Source: JAVBQU01 sp031548675 (GTDB lineage: Bacteria > Bacteroidota > Bacteroidia > Bacteroidales > P3). From it: a DNA stretch of 16,162 nt. A program made the position numbers and the translations under genes. Of the stretch, positions 5,722 to 14,399 are shown piece after piece; positions within the stretch are counted from its first letter, which is position 1, and each line of letters starts with the position of its first letter. The DNA lies in the NCBI GenBank assembly GCA_031548675.1, contig JAVBQU010000070.1, forward strand, positions 1 through 16,162, in the 5' to 3' direction. Under the pieces are notes generated by a model. It was given only the letters and a program-made list of their open reading frames with translations. It was not told the origin of the DNA and ran no database searches.

Positions 5722-8223
5722 TTAAAATTCCAAAGCAAGTTTTAGATTAATCCGGCGGGGAGTAAGATAATTGGGAACAGCATAATAATAGTTCTCATAA
5801 TCTGCTACCCATGCATAAGATATCACATTGCTGATATTAAATAAATTAAATACCTCAAGTGCAGCTGTAATCGTTTTAAAGAACTTTAATCTGTTTTTCT
5901 GCATCAATCCATCATCCCCTTTAATAATAACCGCCGAGCCGATATCAACGCGTTTGTAGGCGGGCATTCGAATGGTTTGTAAATATTTGGGTGCATTGGG
6001 TGCTCCGGTTGGCAAACCGGTTCCAAAAACAAGGTTAAGATTTACTTTTATATAAGGAAAACTGGGTAAATAATCCTGAAAGAAAACATTAATATTAAAT
6101 CGTTGGTCTGTAGGACGCGGTATGTAGCCCGGTTCTACCTTTTCTCCCGTTGTACGGTCGTAATAATAATCTCCTTGTATATCCTCTTTGGTACTCATTA
6201 TAGCCATACTTATCCACGAATCGATACCGGGAATAAACTCGCCGCTCAAACGCGAATCCATCCCGACAGCATAACCAACCGATCTTTGATCGGGATAATA
6301 GTTAATCCGTACATCATTTACAACATAAGGTATCAAATCCCATAAATATTTATAATAAACTTCGGAAACCAGTTTAAAAGGTCTGCCCCATGCCAAAAAG
6401 AAATAATCCATCCCTGCAACTCCTTGTATCGATTTTTGAGCTTTGGCATTTGGATAGATACTTCCTGCTTTAAGGTTTAAAATTGTATCATCGTACGAAA
6501 GCCTCATTTCTCTGTAAAATGGAGGCTGTACATACATTCCGGTTGATAAGCGGAATAATATATTCGGATTTTTCGAAGGTTTATAACTTAATTGTAAACG
6601 CGGACTCGGCAGCAATTCTTTGGTAAAATCCATGTAATTTAAACGGATACCGGCAGTCAAAGTAATAATATCCTCATTTTTACGTTCAAAATCCCAATCT
6701 TTTTGCACAAATCCGCTTAAAGTAGTCATCTGTGTCGAATTCATACTTTTAATAACATTCTGCAGATGTACGGCTTGAGGCACATTGTTGGTATCGCCGG
6801 ATATTTCGGGCGGATTAGGAACGGCATATCCTGCGGAATCGAGCAGATGCCATTCATTCATTTTATCATGGATAAATTCATTTTGAACTTTTACTCCCCA
6901 TGACAACACGCCTGATTGATATTCATGCATACCTTTATGCTCAAAATTCAAAATCCTCGAAAATAAATCATTACGAGCATGCTCGCGATAACCGCCTATG
7001 CCTATCAAAGCCCCTTCTTTGGCAAAATCATCCTGATTATAATCTATTTCTAATTGATTCAGAAAATACTCGCCTAAAATATCGTAGTACTCTTTTTCTT
7101 TACTGGAAAATCCTGAAAAAATAAATTTCATTTGCGTTTTTGCATCAGGGGTATAAGTTGCAGTAGCAGCTCCGAATAAAGAATTAAAACGATCTATTTC
7201 CTGACCTTCAAAATACATGGTCATCTTTAAAATATTATCAAAGCTGCCAAAAGAAGTCTCACGCGAAGTAGGAACTAAGCCATATTTTGTAAGCGAAATA
7301 TTTCCTAAGAAAGACAATTCCCATTTGGGAGTTAGGCTATATGTTAACAGCGTTTGTAAATCTTCGGCATTATTGGTGTAATTGCCTTGCGTTTGTAAAG
7401 AGTTCAGCAAATAGGTATTTGATTTTTGACGGATACCTAAAAGATAAGTAAATTTCTTACCCGCTACTCCCTCTAAATGAATGGAATTAGCCAAGAGACT
7501 GAATGTAGCTGATCCGGCAAATTCGGTAGGTTTTTTATAGCGGATATCCAATGTAGATGAAATTTTATCTCCGTATTTAGATTCGAAACCTCCGGCAGAA
7601 AAAAGTATAGACGAAACCAAATCGGAATTGATAAAATTTAAGCCCTCTTGTTGCCCCGAACGTATCAATAAAGGTCTGAATATTTCAATATCGTTTACAT
7701 AAATAAGGTTTTCATCAAAATTACCACCCCGAACATTGTATTGCGAAGTAAATTCGCTAGTGGTAGAAGCCCCTGATGATAATACCAAGGCAATTACAGG
7801 ATTGGTAATGGTAGGTATTTGCTTAGTTAGTTTCGGATCTATCCGGGTTAAAGTAGAATTCCTATCCCTCTGGTCTTCAATTACCACAGAAGGTAATATT
7901 GTTGAACTTCTTTTCAACATTTTCGTTACAAATAATTCTGTTTCCCCTTTCGGATCGATATTTACCTGTAATGTTTGGTATCCGACATGTGAAAATTTAA
8001 TCGTAAAACTTCCCGCCGCAGGAACGATTCTTTTAAAATCGCCACGAAAATTTGTAGTAGTGGTTATTGGCTGAACAGCATAAAGAACCTGTACATCGAC
8101 TGATGAAATAGGCACATTATTTGTGTCGGTAATATGACCTGTAACAGTTATCTTATCTTGTGCGTAAGTAAAATAAGATGCTGAAATAAGCAGCAAAAAA
8201 ACAAATATTTTTTTAAGAAGCAC
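5722..8223 (-). CDS. TonB-dependent outer membrane receptor
   Basis: This outer-membrane beta-barrel receptor has 833 residues. A signal peptide is cleaved after Ala21 (TYA/QDK). A carboxypeptidase-regulatory-like domain follows (about 25-105, with VTGHITDTNNVPISSVDV), then the plug (about 110-230, with QYNVRGGNFDENLIYVND and FSAGGFESKYGDK), then the 22-strand barrel, which ends in the C-terminal Phe833 expected of Bam substrates. It would import a ligand using TonB energy. No SusD-like partner lies beside it, so a glycan-uptake role is not indicated and the substrate is unknown. It is monocistronic and transcribed from the divergent spacer at 8224-8500. In relatives this receptor type is found near coaBC and recN, but recN is absent here. 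Confidence 0.92.
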   Translation of the reverse strand: MLLKKIFVFLLLISASYFTYAQDKITVTGHITDTNNVPISSVDVQVLYAVQPITTTTNFRGDFKRIVPAAGSFTIKFSHVGYQTLQVNIDPKGETELFVTKMLKRSSTILPSVVIEDQRDRNSTLTRIDPKLTKQIPTITNPVIALVLSSGASTTSEFTSQYNVRGGNFDENLIYVNDIEIFRPLLIRSGQQEGLNFINSDLVSSILFSAGGFESKYGDKISSTLDIRYKKPTEFAGSATFSLLANSIHLEGVAGKKFTYLLGIRQKSNTYLLNSLQTQGNYTNNAEDLQTLLTYSLTPKWELSFLGNISLTKYGLVPTSRETSFGSFDNILKMTMYFEGQEIDRFNSLFGAATATYTPDAKTQMKFIFSGFSSKEKEYYDILGEYFLNQLEIDYNQDDFAKEGALIGIGGYREHARNDLFSRILNFEHKGMHEYQSGVLSWGVKVQNEFIHDKMNEWHLLDSAGYAVPNPPEISGDTNNVPQAVHLQNVIKSMNSTQMTTLSGFVQKDWDFERKNEDIITLTAGIRLNYMDFTKELLPSPRLQLSYKPSKNPNILFRLSTGMYVQPPFYREMRLSYDDTILNLKAGSIYPNAKAQKSIQGVAGMDYFFLAWGRPFKLVSEVYYKYLWDLIPYVVNDVRINYYPDQRSVGYAVGMDSRLSGEFIPGIDSWISMAIMSTKEDIQGDYYYDRTTGEKVEPGYIPRPTDQRFNINVFFQDYLPSFPYIKVNLNLVFGTGLPTGAPNAPKYLQTIRMPAYKRVDIGSAVIIKGDDGLMQKNRLKFFKTITAALEVFNLFNISNVISYAWVADYENYYYAVPNYLTPRRINLKLALEF

Positions 8224-8350
8224 TATGATATAAATTGATTAAAGCGCATGTTTGCCCTGAACAAATTTTGAATTGCAACAGGAAAACAATAATAACTTTG
8301 AATTTGCTTTATTATTATGAACTATAATGAATTATTTTGAATAATGATTG

Positions 8351-8381
8351 CAAAATTACATGAAAAAGTTCTGAAATACAA
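8351..8381 (-). promoter_or_regulatory. Promoter for the TonB-dependent receptor
   Basis: On the minus strand TTG (8381-8379) is followed after 20 bases by TAATTTTG (8358-8351), a good fit to the Bacteroidetes TTTG / TAnnTTTG promoter with usual spacing. Transcription would begin near 8345 and leave a leader of about 120 bases before the start at 8223. The plus strand of the same spacer has TAACTTTG at 8293-8300, a weaker candidate for the 8501 gene. Confidence 0.5.
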
Positions 8382-8500
8382 TTATGTACTTTATCCACAT
8401 CCAATAACTTAATAACTTTCTTTAGTTTGCGACTGATTTTGCATGTTAATTTCATAACTTTATTTCTTCTAAAATGTATCCTTCAAAAAAACAATAAACC

Positions 8501-9463
8501 ATGGATAACGAAATAGTTAAGGGAAAAATTATAGCACAATTAGAAGTAATAATTTCTCAAGTTCAGCACCTTGAACAATACACTAAGTTAATTCCGCAAA
8601 TTGAAATTGATTTGGCATTAAGCAATGTTCACCGGTTATACGACCAGTTTCAAGAACTAAATCATTCAAATAAGTTTTTGAAAATATTGATAGAAAACCC
8701 GCAGGCAGAAAAAAATATTTTAGCAAGCTTTCCGTTATATGAAAACATTTCTGACATTCCGGAACAAATGATAGCACAAGCAATCAAGCCTTTGGTAGAC
8801 TCTGAAAAAAGAATACACAGTTCAGATATACAATCTGTTGTAGAAATAAATACAGATTTTCCGCCTCTGGCTTTTGAAACAACCTCCAAAGAGGAATCCA
8901 AGCAAGCTGTTAAACAAGTGGAAAAACCTTACAGAGATCCGGCAACTATTGATATGTTTGCAGAAGAAGAACTTGTAATAGAAAAACCGGAAAAAGTTGA
9001 AGAAATTCTTCCTATCTCAATGGCAGAAAACAATGAAGCTGTAAATGAATATACTAAAGCAGAACAAGAAATAGAAATAAAACCGGAATCAGAAACAATT
9101 TCAGAAGAAAAAAATATAGATGAGCCTATTCCAGAAACGCCTCAAGAACCAGCCCTAAGTAAAAGCCTGAAAGAGCATCTGATGGAAATGCGGGAAAGCC
9201 TAAAAGGAGGTTCACATTTGCCCAAGCACCCAATTGCAAATTTAAAATCAGCCATCGGAATTAATGAAAAATTCTTATTTATCAATGAATTATTTAAGGG
9301 AGATATGAAAGCTTACAACGATTTTGTGGCAGAAATCGATGAAACTTCGTTGAAAGAAACAGCGGTTGCATCCGTCAATAAAAACAAAGAACATTTTAAT
9401 TGGGCTGAAACATCAAAAGCGTATGCTACTTTAATTCATTTTATTGACCGCAAATTCTTATAA
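8501..9463 (+). CDS. Uncharacterised protein with acidic linker, AsmA partner
   Basis: I recognise no functional family. The 320-residue protein has three parts. Residues 1-75 are helical (amphipathic, KIIAQLEVIISQVQHLEQ and EIDLALSNVHRLYDQF). Residues 125-215 are rich in Glu, Lys and Pro and are probably disordered. Residues 222-320 form a compact domain with HPIANLKSAIGINEKFLFINELFKGD (243-268) and a Trp/Phe-containing C-terminal helix. The last domain resembles a conserved hypothetical C-terminal domain that I recall from many Bacteroidota, with the pattern AIGINxxFLFxNELFxGD. No signal peptide or membrane segment is seen, so it is cytoplasmic. It lies 12 bases before an AsmA-like gene and is surely cotranscribed; the function is unknown. 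Confidence 0.75.
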   Translation: MDNEIVKGKIIAQLEVIISQVQHLEQYTKLIPQIEIDLALSNVHRLYDQFQELNHSNKFLKILIENPQAEKNILASFPLYENISDIPEQMIAQAIKPLVDSEKRIHSSDIQSVVEINTDFPPLAFETTSKEESKQAVKQVEKPYRDPATIDMFAEEELVIEKPEKVEEILPISMAENNEAVNEYTKAEQEIEIKPESETISEEKNIDEPIPETPQEPALSKSLKEHLMEMRESLKGGSHLPKHPIANLKSAIGINEKFLFINELFKGDMKAYNDFVAEIDETSLKETAVASVNKNKEHFNWAETSKAYATLIHFIDRKFL

Positions 9464-9475
9464 ATCCCTGCCCTG

Positions 9476-12100
9476 ATGAAAAACCCTTTCAAGCAAATAA
9501 AACAACAACCACGCTGGCTGCAGTATGTTTTACGTACATTAATGATTACATTCATTGCAGTGGTAGTTATATTGGGAATTGCCATTATTTGGGTATATAG
9601 CAATCAGGAAAAATTAAAAGGATTGTTTGTCAAAGAACTAAATACATATTTGAATACACCTATCCAAGTAAAAGATATGGATATTACAGTATTCGAGCAT
9701 TTTCCAGATATTTCGTTCTGTCTTACCGATATTACTGCTCAAGAATCGGGTACACATGTTAAGAAAAAAGATTTATTGAAAGCTGAACATCTGTCATTCA
9801 ACTTTAATATATGGAATATTTTAAGTGAAAATTATAAGGTAAAAAATATTGTGCTTGCAAATGCCTTTTTAGATTTGAAAGTATTTAAGAACGGAACAAG
9901 CAATTTTGATATATTCAAGCTAACAGACAGTACCCGTTCAGGAAACTTTTTGGTAAATCTGCATAAAATTACCCTGAAAAATGTTCAAGTAAAATATTCT
10001 GATTCTGAATCAAACATATTTTTAGACCTCCATACAGACCGCTCGTTTGCCAAAGGAAATTTTTCCAATACTTTACAGGATATAAAATTGAAAGGCGATG
10101 TTTTCTGCAAGAATTTGATGATTGATGATATTTCATATTTAAAAAATAAAAATATAGAGCTAAATACACATCTCAAAATAGATACAGACAAAGAGCTTAT
10201 TTCCATATATAAAGAAGAATTTTTATTTCAGGAAAAACGATTGGCTATAGAAGGCGACATCAGATATGATAATTCAAATTTTGTTGATTTACATTTATCT
10301 GGTAAAGACTTGGCTTTGTCGGATTTAATTTCAGAATTTCCCGATTTTGTAAAAGAACAATTGAAAAGTTATAAAAGCAAAGGAATCTTAGATTTTTCGA
10401 TGCATATCAAAGGTTCTTTTGCTGGAACGCAGCGTCCTGATATTACAGCAAATGTAGGCCTTAAAAATGGAGAGCTATATCACTCAGGTTCAGATACAAA
10501 ACTTGGAAACCTTTCGTTTACAGCGGCTTATTCCAATGGAAAGCAGCATGCGGCACGTTCCAATACATTAATAGTAAAACAAATACAAGGAAAAATTAAA
10601 GGAAGTGCATTTTCCGGTAATTTTTCTATTTCCGATTTTACAAATCCCCTGTTAGAGTGCCAAATAAATACCCGTGCGAACTTAGAAGATATTAAAGCCT
10701 TTTTACAATCAGAAAATATTACAAAACTCAATGGGCAAATATCGGCAGATATTTATTTTAAAGGCTTGCTACAAGCCTCTGCCGAAAACTTTGAAAAATC
10801 TGAAGCCAAAGGTAAGATTACATTTAACAATGTAAGTATTACAGCCCAAAGCCTGCCTATTCCTATTCAAAATTTGAATGGAAATTTATCGTTCGAACAA
10901 GATAATATTGTCATTCAAAATATTACAGGAGTTATGGGTAAAACTGATATTAACTTGAGTGGAAACATTAAAAAGATTTTTCCATTTCTAACTCATAATA
11001 GTAATTTATTGATAGAAGGAAATCTGCAATCAAATTACATAGCTGTTGATGAATTTATGGGTGCAAGTATGAGCTCCGGTAATGCCGATTCGAGCAGCAA
11101 TATCATGGATCGAATTTCTTTGAATTTGCAGATTAATGCGAAAGAAGCTTTGTACAAAAAGATTCAATTAAAAAATGTACAGGCTAATATACTGTATAAA
11201 AAAGATTTGATAAATGTAAACCATTTACAAACTGATATTTTTGATGGAAATATTTCGGGAGATTTAATAGCCAAAGCCAATGAAGATAAAACCTTACAAT
11301 TGAGCGGCGATGTGGCTTTGGAAAAAATCAATGTAAATAAGCTTTTCTATTCTCTCGACGATTTTGGGCAAAAAATAATTACAGAAAAAAATCTGAAAGG
11401 TATTATCTCTACCTTATGCAAATTTATTGTCGTATTTGATGCCAAAGGAAATATTATTCCCGAAAAATTTTCAGCAGAAGCTTCAGCCGTAATTGATAAC
11501 GGAGCTTTGTTAAATTTCGAACCCATGAAAGCCCTGTCAAGTTTCATAAAAGAAGAAACGCTTAAAAATGTACAGTTTGCAACTTTGCAAAATAATATTT
11601 CTATCGTAAATCAGAAAATTTACATTCCCGAAATGCAGATTACTTCCAATGCCATGAATTTGAATATATCAGGAGAACATGGTTTTGATAACAGCATTAA
11701 TTATAAACTGAAAATCAAACTTTCGGAATTATTAAGCCGAAAACGAAAAGAACGCAAAATTGATTCGGAAAATTGGGTAGATGAAGATGGCAGCGGACGG
11801 ATGTCTGTCTATGTTAACATTACGGGAACCGTTGATAATCCTATCATTAAATATGGTTTATCCGGAGGAAAAAGTAATTTGCAGGAAAATCTGAAAAAGG
11901 AACAAGAAAACCTGAAACAGATTATGAAAGAAAATGCTCCTTGGATGAAAACCAGCGAAGAAACCAAACAGCAAAAAGAAGAATGGAAACAAAGAGAATC
12001 AGGCAAATATATTATCAATTGGGAAGAAGAAAAAAAACCAGCTACACCTCCGCCTGCCAAACCGGCAGAGCAGCCTAAATTTAAAGTGGAATTCGAATAA
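9476..12100 (+). CDS. AsmA-like membrane-anchored envelope protein
   Basis: This 874-residue protein has a cytoplasmic N-terminus with several Lys/Arg, one membrane segment (about 19-41) and a long periplasmic part of repeating beta-strands. The N-terminal LNTPIQVKDMDITVFEHFPDISFCLTDI (59-86) is the AsmA start. The AsmA C-terminal domain is recognisable in the last third (NNISIVNQKIYIPEMQITSNAMNLNISGEHGF...NYKLKIKL). AsmA/TamB-type proteins form hydrophobic grooves that carry lipids between membranes or affect outer-membrane assembly; which applies here is inferred. The C-terminus ends in a Lys/Glu/Pro-rich tail (about 820-874). It is cotranscribed with the 320-residue protein upstream, and its stop is only 5 bases from that of the convergent FNR-like gene. 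Confidence 0.85.
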   Translation: MKNPFKQIKQQPRWLQYVLRTLMITFIAVVVILGIAIIWVYSNQEKLKGLFVKELNTYLNTPIQVKDMDITVFEHFPDISFCLTDITAQESGTHVKKKDLLKAEHLSFNFNIWNILSENYKVKNIVLANAFLDLKVFKNGTSNFDIFKLTDSTRSGNFLVNLHKITLKNVQVKYSDSESNIFLDLHTDRSFAKGNFSNTLQDIKLKGDVFCKNLMIDDISYLKNKNIELNTHLKIDTDKELISIYKEEFLFQEKRLAIEGDIRYDNSNFVDLHLSGKDLALSDLISEFPDFVKEQLKSYKSKGILDFSMHIKGSFAGTQRPDITANVGLKNGELYHSGSDTKLGNLSFTAAYSNGKQHAARSNTLIVKQIQGKIKGSAFSGNFSISDFTNPLLECQINTRANLEDIKAFLQSENITKLNGQISADIYFKGLLQASAENFEKSEAKGKITFNNVSITAQSLPIPIQNLNGNLSFEQDNIVIQNITGVMGKTDINLSGNIKKIFPFLTHNSNLLIEGNLQSNYIAVDEFMGASMSSGNADSSSNIMDRISLNLQINAKEALYKKIQLKNVQANILYKKDLINVNHLQTDIFDGNISGDLIAKANEDKTLQLSGDVALEKINVNKLFYSLDDFGQKIITEKNLKGIISTLCKFIVVFDAKGNIIPEKFSAEASAVIDNGALLNFEPMKALSSFIKEETLKNVQFATLQNNISIVNQKIYIPEMQITSNAMNLNISGEHGFDNSINYKLKIKLSELLSRKRKERKIDSENWVDEDGSGRMSVYVNITGTVDNPIIKYGLSGGKSNLQENLKKEQENLKQIMKENAPWMKTSEETKQQKEEWKQRESGKYIINWEEEKKPATPPPAKPAEQPKFKVEFE

Positions 12101-12105
12101 AACCG

Positions 12106-12807
12106 CTACCCGAGCTTACTAATGCTTTGCAAACGCTCGTAATCCAATATCTCAACATTTTTTGTCGTTACGCGGATAATTCCATCAGAATCCATTCCCC
12201 GCAATGTATGTATCACATTTTCTTTCGAACATCCGGCATATTCTGCCAATTCCTGACGGGAAAGGGATAAACGAAATTCTTTGCTTTGATAAATTTCTTC
12301 TGAAAGATACAGCAAAATATCTGCAATTCTACCATAAACATGCTTATGTGCCAGCCGGATAAAACTAAAAATAGAATCTTTAAACATTTCGGTCGACATT
12401 TTTAGTATGCTCAGTAAAAATGTTTGATTTTGAAATACATATTTTTTAAGCAAGGATACATCTATTAAGCAGCCTTCGCAATCTTCGATTGCACAGATTG
12501 AAAAAGCATTGGTATCTTCATTCATAATATTTGCCAATCCTAATAAACTCGGTGATTTTTGAATGGTTAAAATATAATTTCTGCGATTATCTTCTTGATA
12601 ATTAAACTTTACAATACCAGAAGTCATATAAACCAAGTATCTCGATTCTTCCCCCTGCTTGAGCATCACCTCGCCTTTTTTAAAAGCACAATTTCTTGTT
12701 GTATTTTGTATTTCGGCAAATTCTTCCGTATCCAAAAAAGCACATATAACTGTCTTAAAAAGACAGGATTCACATCTGTTTAAATCTTTATAAGGAAGAA
12801 TTTCCAT
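12106..12807 (-). CDS. FNR-like Crp-family transcription regulator
   Basis: This Crp/Fnr-family regulator has 233 residues: a cyclic-nucleotide-type sensor barrel (about 25-120), a dimer helix (about 125-158) and a winged helix-turn-helix (about 160-230, with LSRQELAEYAGCSKENVIHTLR). The N-terminus holds Cys12, Cys15 and Cys22 in a CX2CX6C spacing, and Cys113 aligns with Cys122 of E. coli FNR (AIEDCEGCLID against ALETSMVCEIP). This is the set expected for an oxygen-sensing [4Fe-4S] cluster; further Cys are at 40, 105 and 110. The recognition helix keeps Glu196 but has Ile199 and His200 where FNR has Ser212 and Arg213, so its DNA site probably differs from TTGAT. It is likely an oxygen or redox sensor; family certain, ligand inferred. 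Confidence 0.9.
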   Translation of the reverse strand: MEILPYKDLNRCESCLFKTVICAFLDTEEFAEIQNTTRNCAFKKGEVMLKQGEESRYLVYMTSGIVKFNYQEDNRRNYILTIQKSPSLLGLANIMNEDTNAFSICAIEDCEGCLIDVSLLKKYVFQNQTFLLSILKMSTEMFKDSIFSFIRLAHKHVYGRIADILLYLSEEIYQSKEFRLSLSRQELAEYAGCSKENVIHTLRGMDSDGIIRVTTKNVEILDYERLQSISKLG

Positions 12808-12840
12808 GAGAATAATGAATTAATGTACATTTTGTAAATG

Positions 12841-12848
12841 CAAAAATA
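12841..12848 (-). promoter_or_regulatory. Promoter -7 box for the FNR-like gene
   Basis: TATTTTTG on the minus strand (12848-12841) matches TAnnTTTG and is followed by C. Transcription would begin near 12834 with a 27-base leader. Two small palindromes lie around the start, AATGTACATT (12822-12831) and CATTT-TGT-AAATG (12828-12840), and are possible operator sites. No good -33 element is seen. Confidence 0.4.
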
Positions 12849-12990
12849 CTAATGTTTTTTTGAAAAGGCAGGACTATATGTAATAATCATCACAAAGATT
12901 TTAATAATAAACAAAAAACTTGCCTCACAATTCCCCAAGCCTGCTTCTAGCCTCAAAAAGCAGATTTTTATACCCTATGTATATTTAAGT

Positions 12991-13031
12991 AATAAGCCCT
13001 CATGGATTTTTAGAATCCATGAGGGCTTATT
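12991..13031 (-). terminator. Perfect 18-bp hairpin terminator after moxR
   Basis: AATAAGCCCTCATGGATT (12991-13008) and its exact complement (13014-13031) flank a 5-base loop TTTAG. It begins 20 bases after the moxR stop. On the minus strand the stem ends in CTTATTACTT after an A-rich entry. On the plus strand it is followed by a very T-rich tail (13031-13048), so it could work in both directions. Confidence 0.85.
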
Positions 13032-13050
13032 TTTAATTTTTGAATTTTTA

Positions 13051-14046
13051 TTAAGGAACTTCAACCTTATTAAGTATTTCGTTGATGATTTCTTCGGTAG
13101 TAACATTTTCTGCCTCTGCTTCGTAACTCAATCCGATGCGGTGACGCATCACATCTAAGCATACAGCTCTTACATCTTCCGGAATAACATAACCGCGACC
13201 TTTTATAAAAGCATAGGCTTTGGATGCTAACGCAAGGCTGATACTTGCACGGGGAGAACCTCCGTAATTAATCAAGCTTTCGAGTGATTTAAGTTTATAT
13301 TCAGCCGGATAGCGTGACGCGAAAACAATATCTGTAATATACGTTTCTATTTTTTCATCCAAATATACCTCAAGAGCTATACGTCTAGCCCGGATAATAT
13401 CCTCTGGCTTGAGAACTGCATTAGCAGCATACCTTTCATTGGTAATATTTTGGCGGAGAATAAGTTTTTCTTCTTCTCGCTTAGGGTAAGAAATTACCAC
13501 TTTAAGCATAAACCGGTCAAGTTGTGCTTCGGGCAAGGGATATGTTCCTTCTTGCTCTATAGGGTTTTGTGTTGCCAATACTAAAAAAGGCTCTTCCAAT
13601 TTATACGTTTTCTCTCCAATAGTTATTTGGCGTTCCTGCATGGCTTCGAGCAACGCACTCTGCACTTTTGCCGGAGCACGATTGATTTCATCCGCCAAAA
13701 CAAAATTAGCAAAAATAGGACCTTTCTTTACCGCGAATTCCTCATCTTTTTGACTATAAATCATAGTCCCGATCAAATCCGCAGGCAGTAAATCCGGTGT
13801 AAACTGTATTCTGCTGAATTTAGCCTGCACACATTGAGCTAAAGTTGTAATAGCTAAAGTTTTGGCAAGTCCCGGAACTCCTTCAAGCAAAATATGACCA
13901 TTCGATAACAGAGCAATCATCAAGCGTTCGGTCATTTGTTTTTGACCTACAATTACCCGGCTCATCTCCATGTTCAATAAATTTACGAACGAACTCTCTT
14001 GTTGTATTTTTTCGTTCAACTCTCTAATATCTACTTGCATTGACAT
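13051..14046 (-). CDS. MoxR-family AAA+ ATPase
   Basis: This 331-residue AAA+ ATPase of the MoxR clade is cytoplasmic and probably a chaperone for a VWA-domain client. Visible are Walker A GVPGLAKT (56-63), Walker B LADEINRAP with Asp119/Glu120, sensor 1 in ATQNPIEQEGTYPLPEAQLDRF (158-179, which also gives the arginine finger Arg178) and sensor 2 Arg266 in GGSPRAS. All active-site residues are present, so it should hydrolyse ATP. MoxR genes normally precede a DUF58/VWA gene, often with BatA-like proteins; here none follows, and the gene ends in a strong terminator and is monocistronic. The start MSMQVDI could equally use Met3. Confidence 0.93.
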   Translation of the reverse strand: MSMQVDIRELNEKIQQESSFVNLLNMEMSRVIVGQKQMTERLMIALLSNGHILLEGVPGLAKTLAITTLAQCVQAKFSRIQFTPDLLPADLIGTMIYSQKDEEFAVKKGPIFANFVLADEINRAPAKVQSALLEAMQERQITIGEKTYKLEEPFLVLATQNPIEQEGTYPLPEAQLDRFMLKVVISYPKREEEKLILRQNITNERYAANAVLKPEDIIRARRIALEVYLDEKIETYITDIVFASRYPAEYKLKSLESLINYGGSPRASISLALASKAYAFIKGRGYVIPEDVRAVCLDVMRHRIGLSYEAEAENVTTEEIINEILNKVEVP

Positions 14047-14066
14047 ACCTAATCTGAATTTTTCCG

Positions 14067-14074
14067 CAAAAATA
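14067..14074 (-). promoter_or_regulatory. Promoter -7 box for moxR
   Basis: TATTTTTG on the minus strand (14074-14067), followed by C, matches TAnnTTTG. Transcription would begin near 14060 and give a leader of about 14 bases before the ATG at 14046. No convincing -33 element is seen about 20 bases upstream. Confidence 0.4.
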
Positions 14075-14335
14075 ATAATTTTTTTAGTTATGAATAGCGT
14101 TTACTTTAATAAGTTAATGTAAAAAACTATCTTACCATAAAAATATTGTACCCAAGTTGGTTTTTTCTTACGCATGACTATTTAAAATCCTGTTATAAAC
14201 CTTTTATATATTCCCCTTGTCTTCATAAGTGTAAAACAAATCTCATAATCAGTATATTATATTTGCTCTATCAATACATAATAATATTTAAGCAATTATT
14301 CTCAAAAAAACGAGGTACATATTAATAATATTACT

Positions 14336-14343
14336 TACATTTG
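14336..14343 (+). promoter_or_regulatory. Promoter -7 box for abfD (TACATTTG)
   Basis: TACATTTG, followed by C, matches the TAnnTTTG consensus. Transcription would begin near 14350, leaving an unusually long leader of about 315 bases before abfD. No clear -33 TTTG lies 19-21 bases upstream. Confidence 0.4.
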
Positions 14344-14399
14344 CACTTTGGTTTAGTGTTCTATTTTTTAATATATATAATCTTGTAAAAGAAACTTTT

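Noticed and set aside
6103..6345. 80-codon plus-strand ORF inside the receptor gene
   Set aside because: The minus strand here clearly encodes the conserved receptor barrel; the plus ORF has no domain.
7736..8074. 112-codon plus-strand ORF opposite the receptor plug
   Set aside because: It is a frame shadow of the signal/carboxypeptidase-regulatory/plug region, which is strongly conserved on the minus strand.
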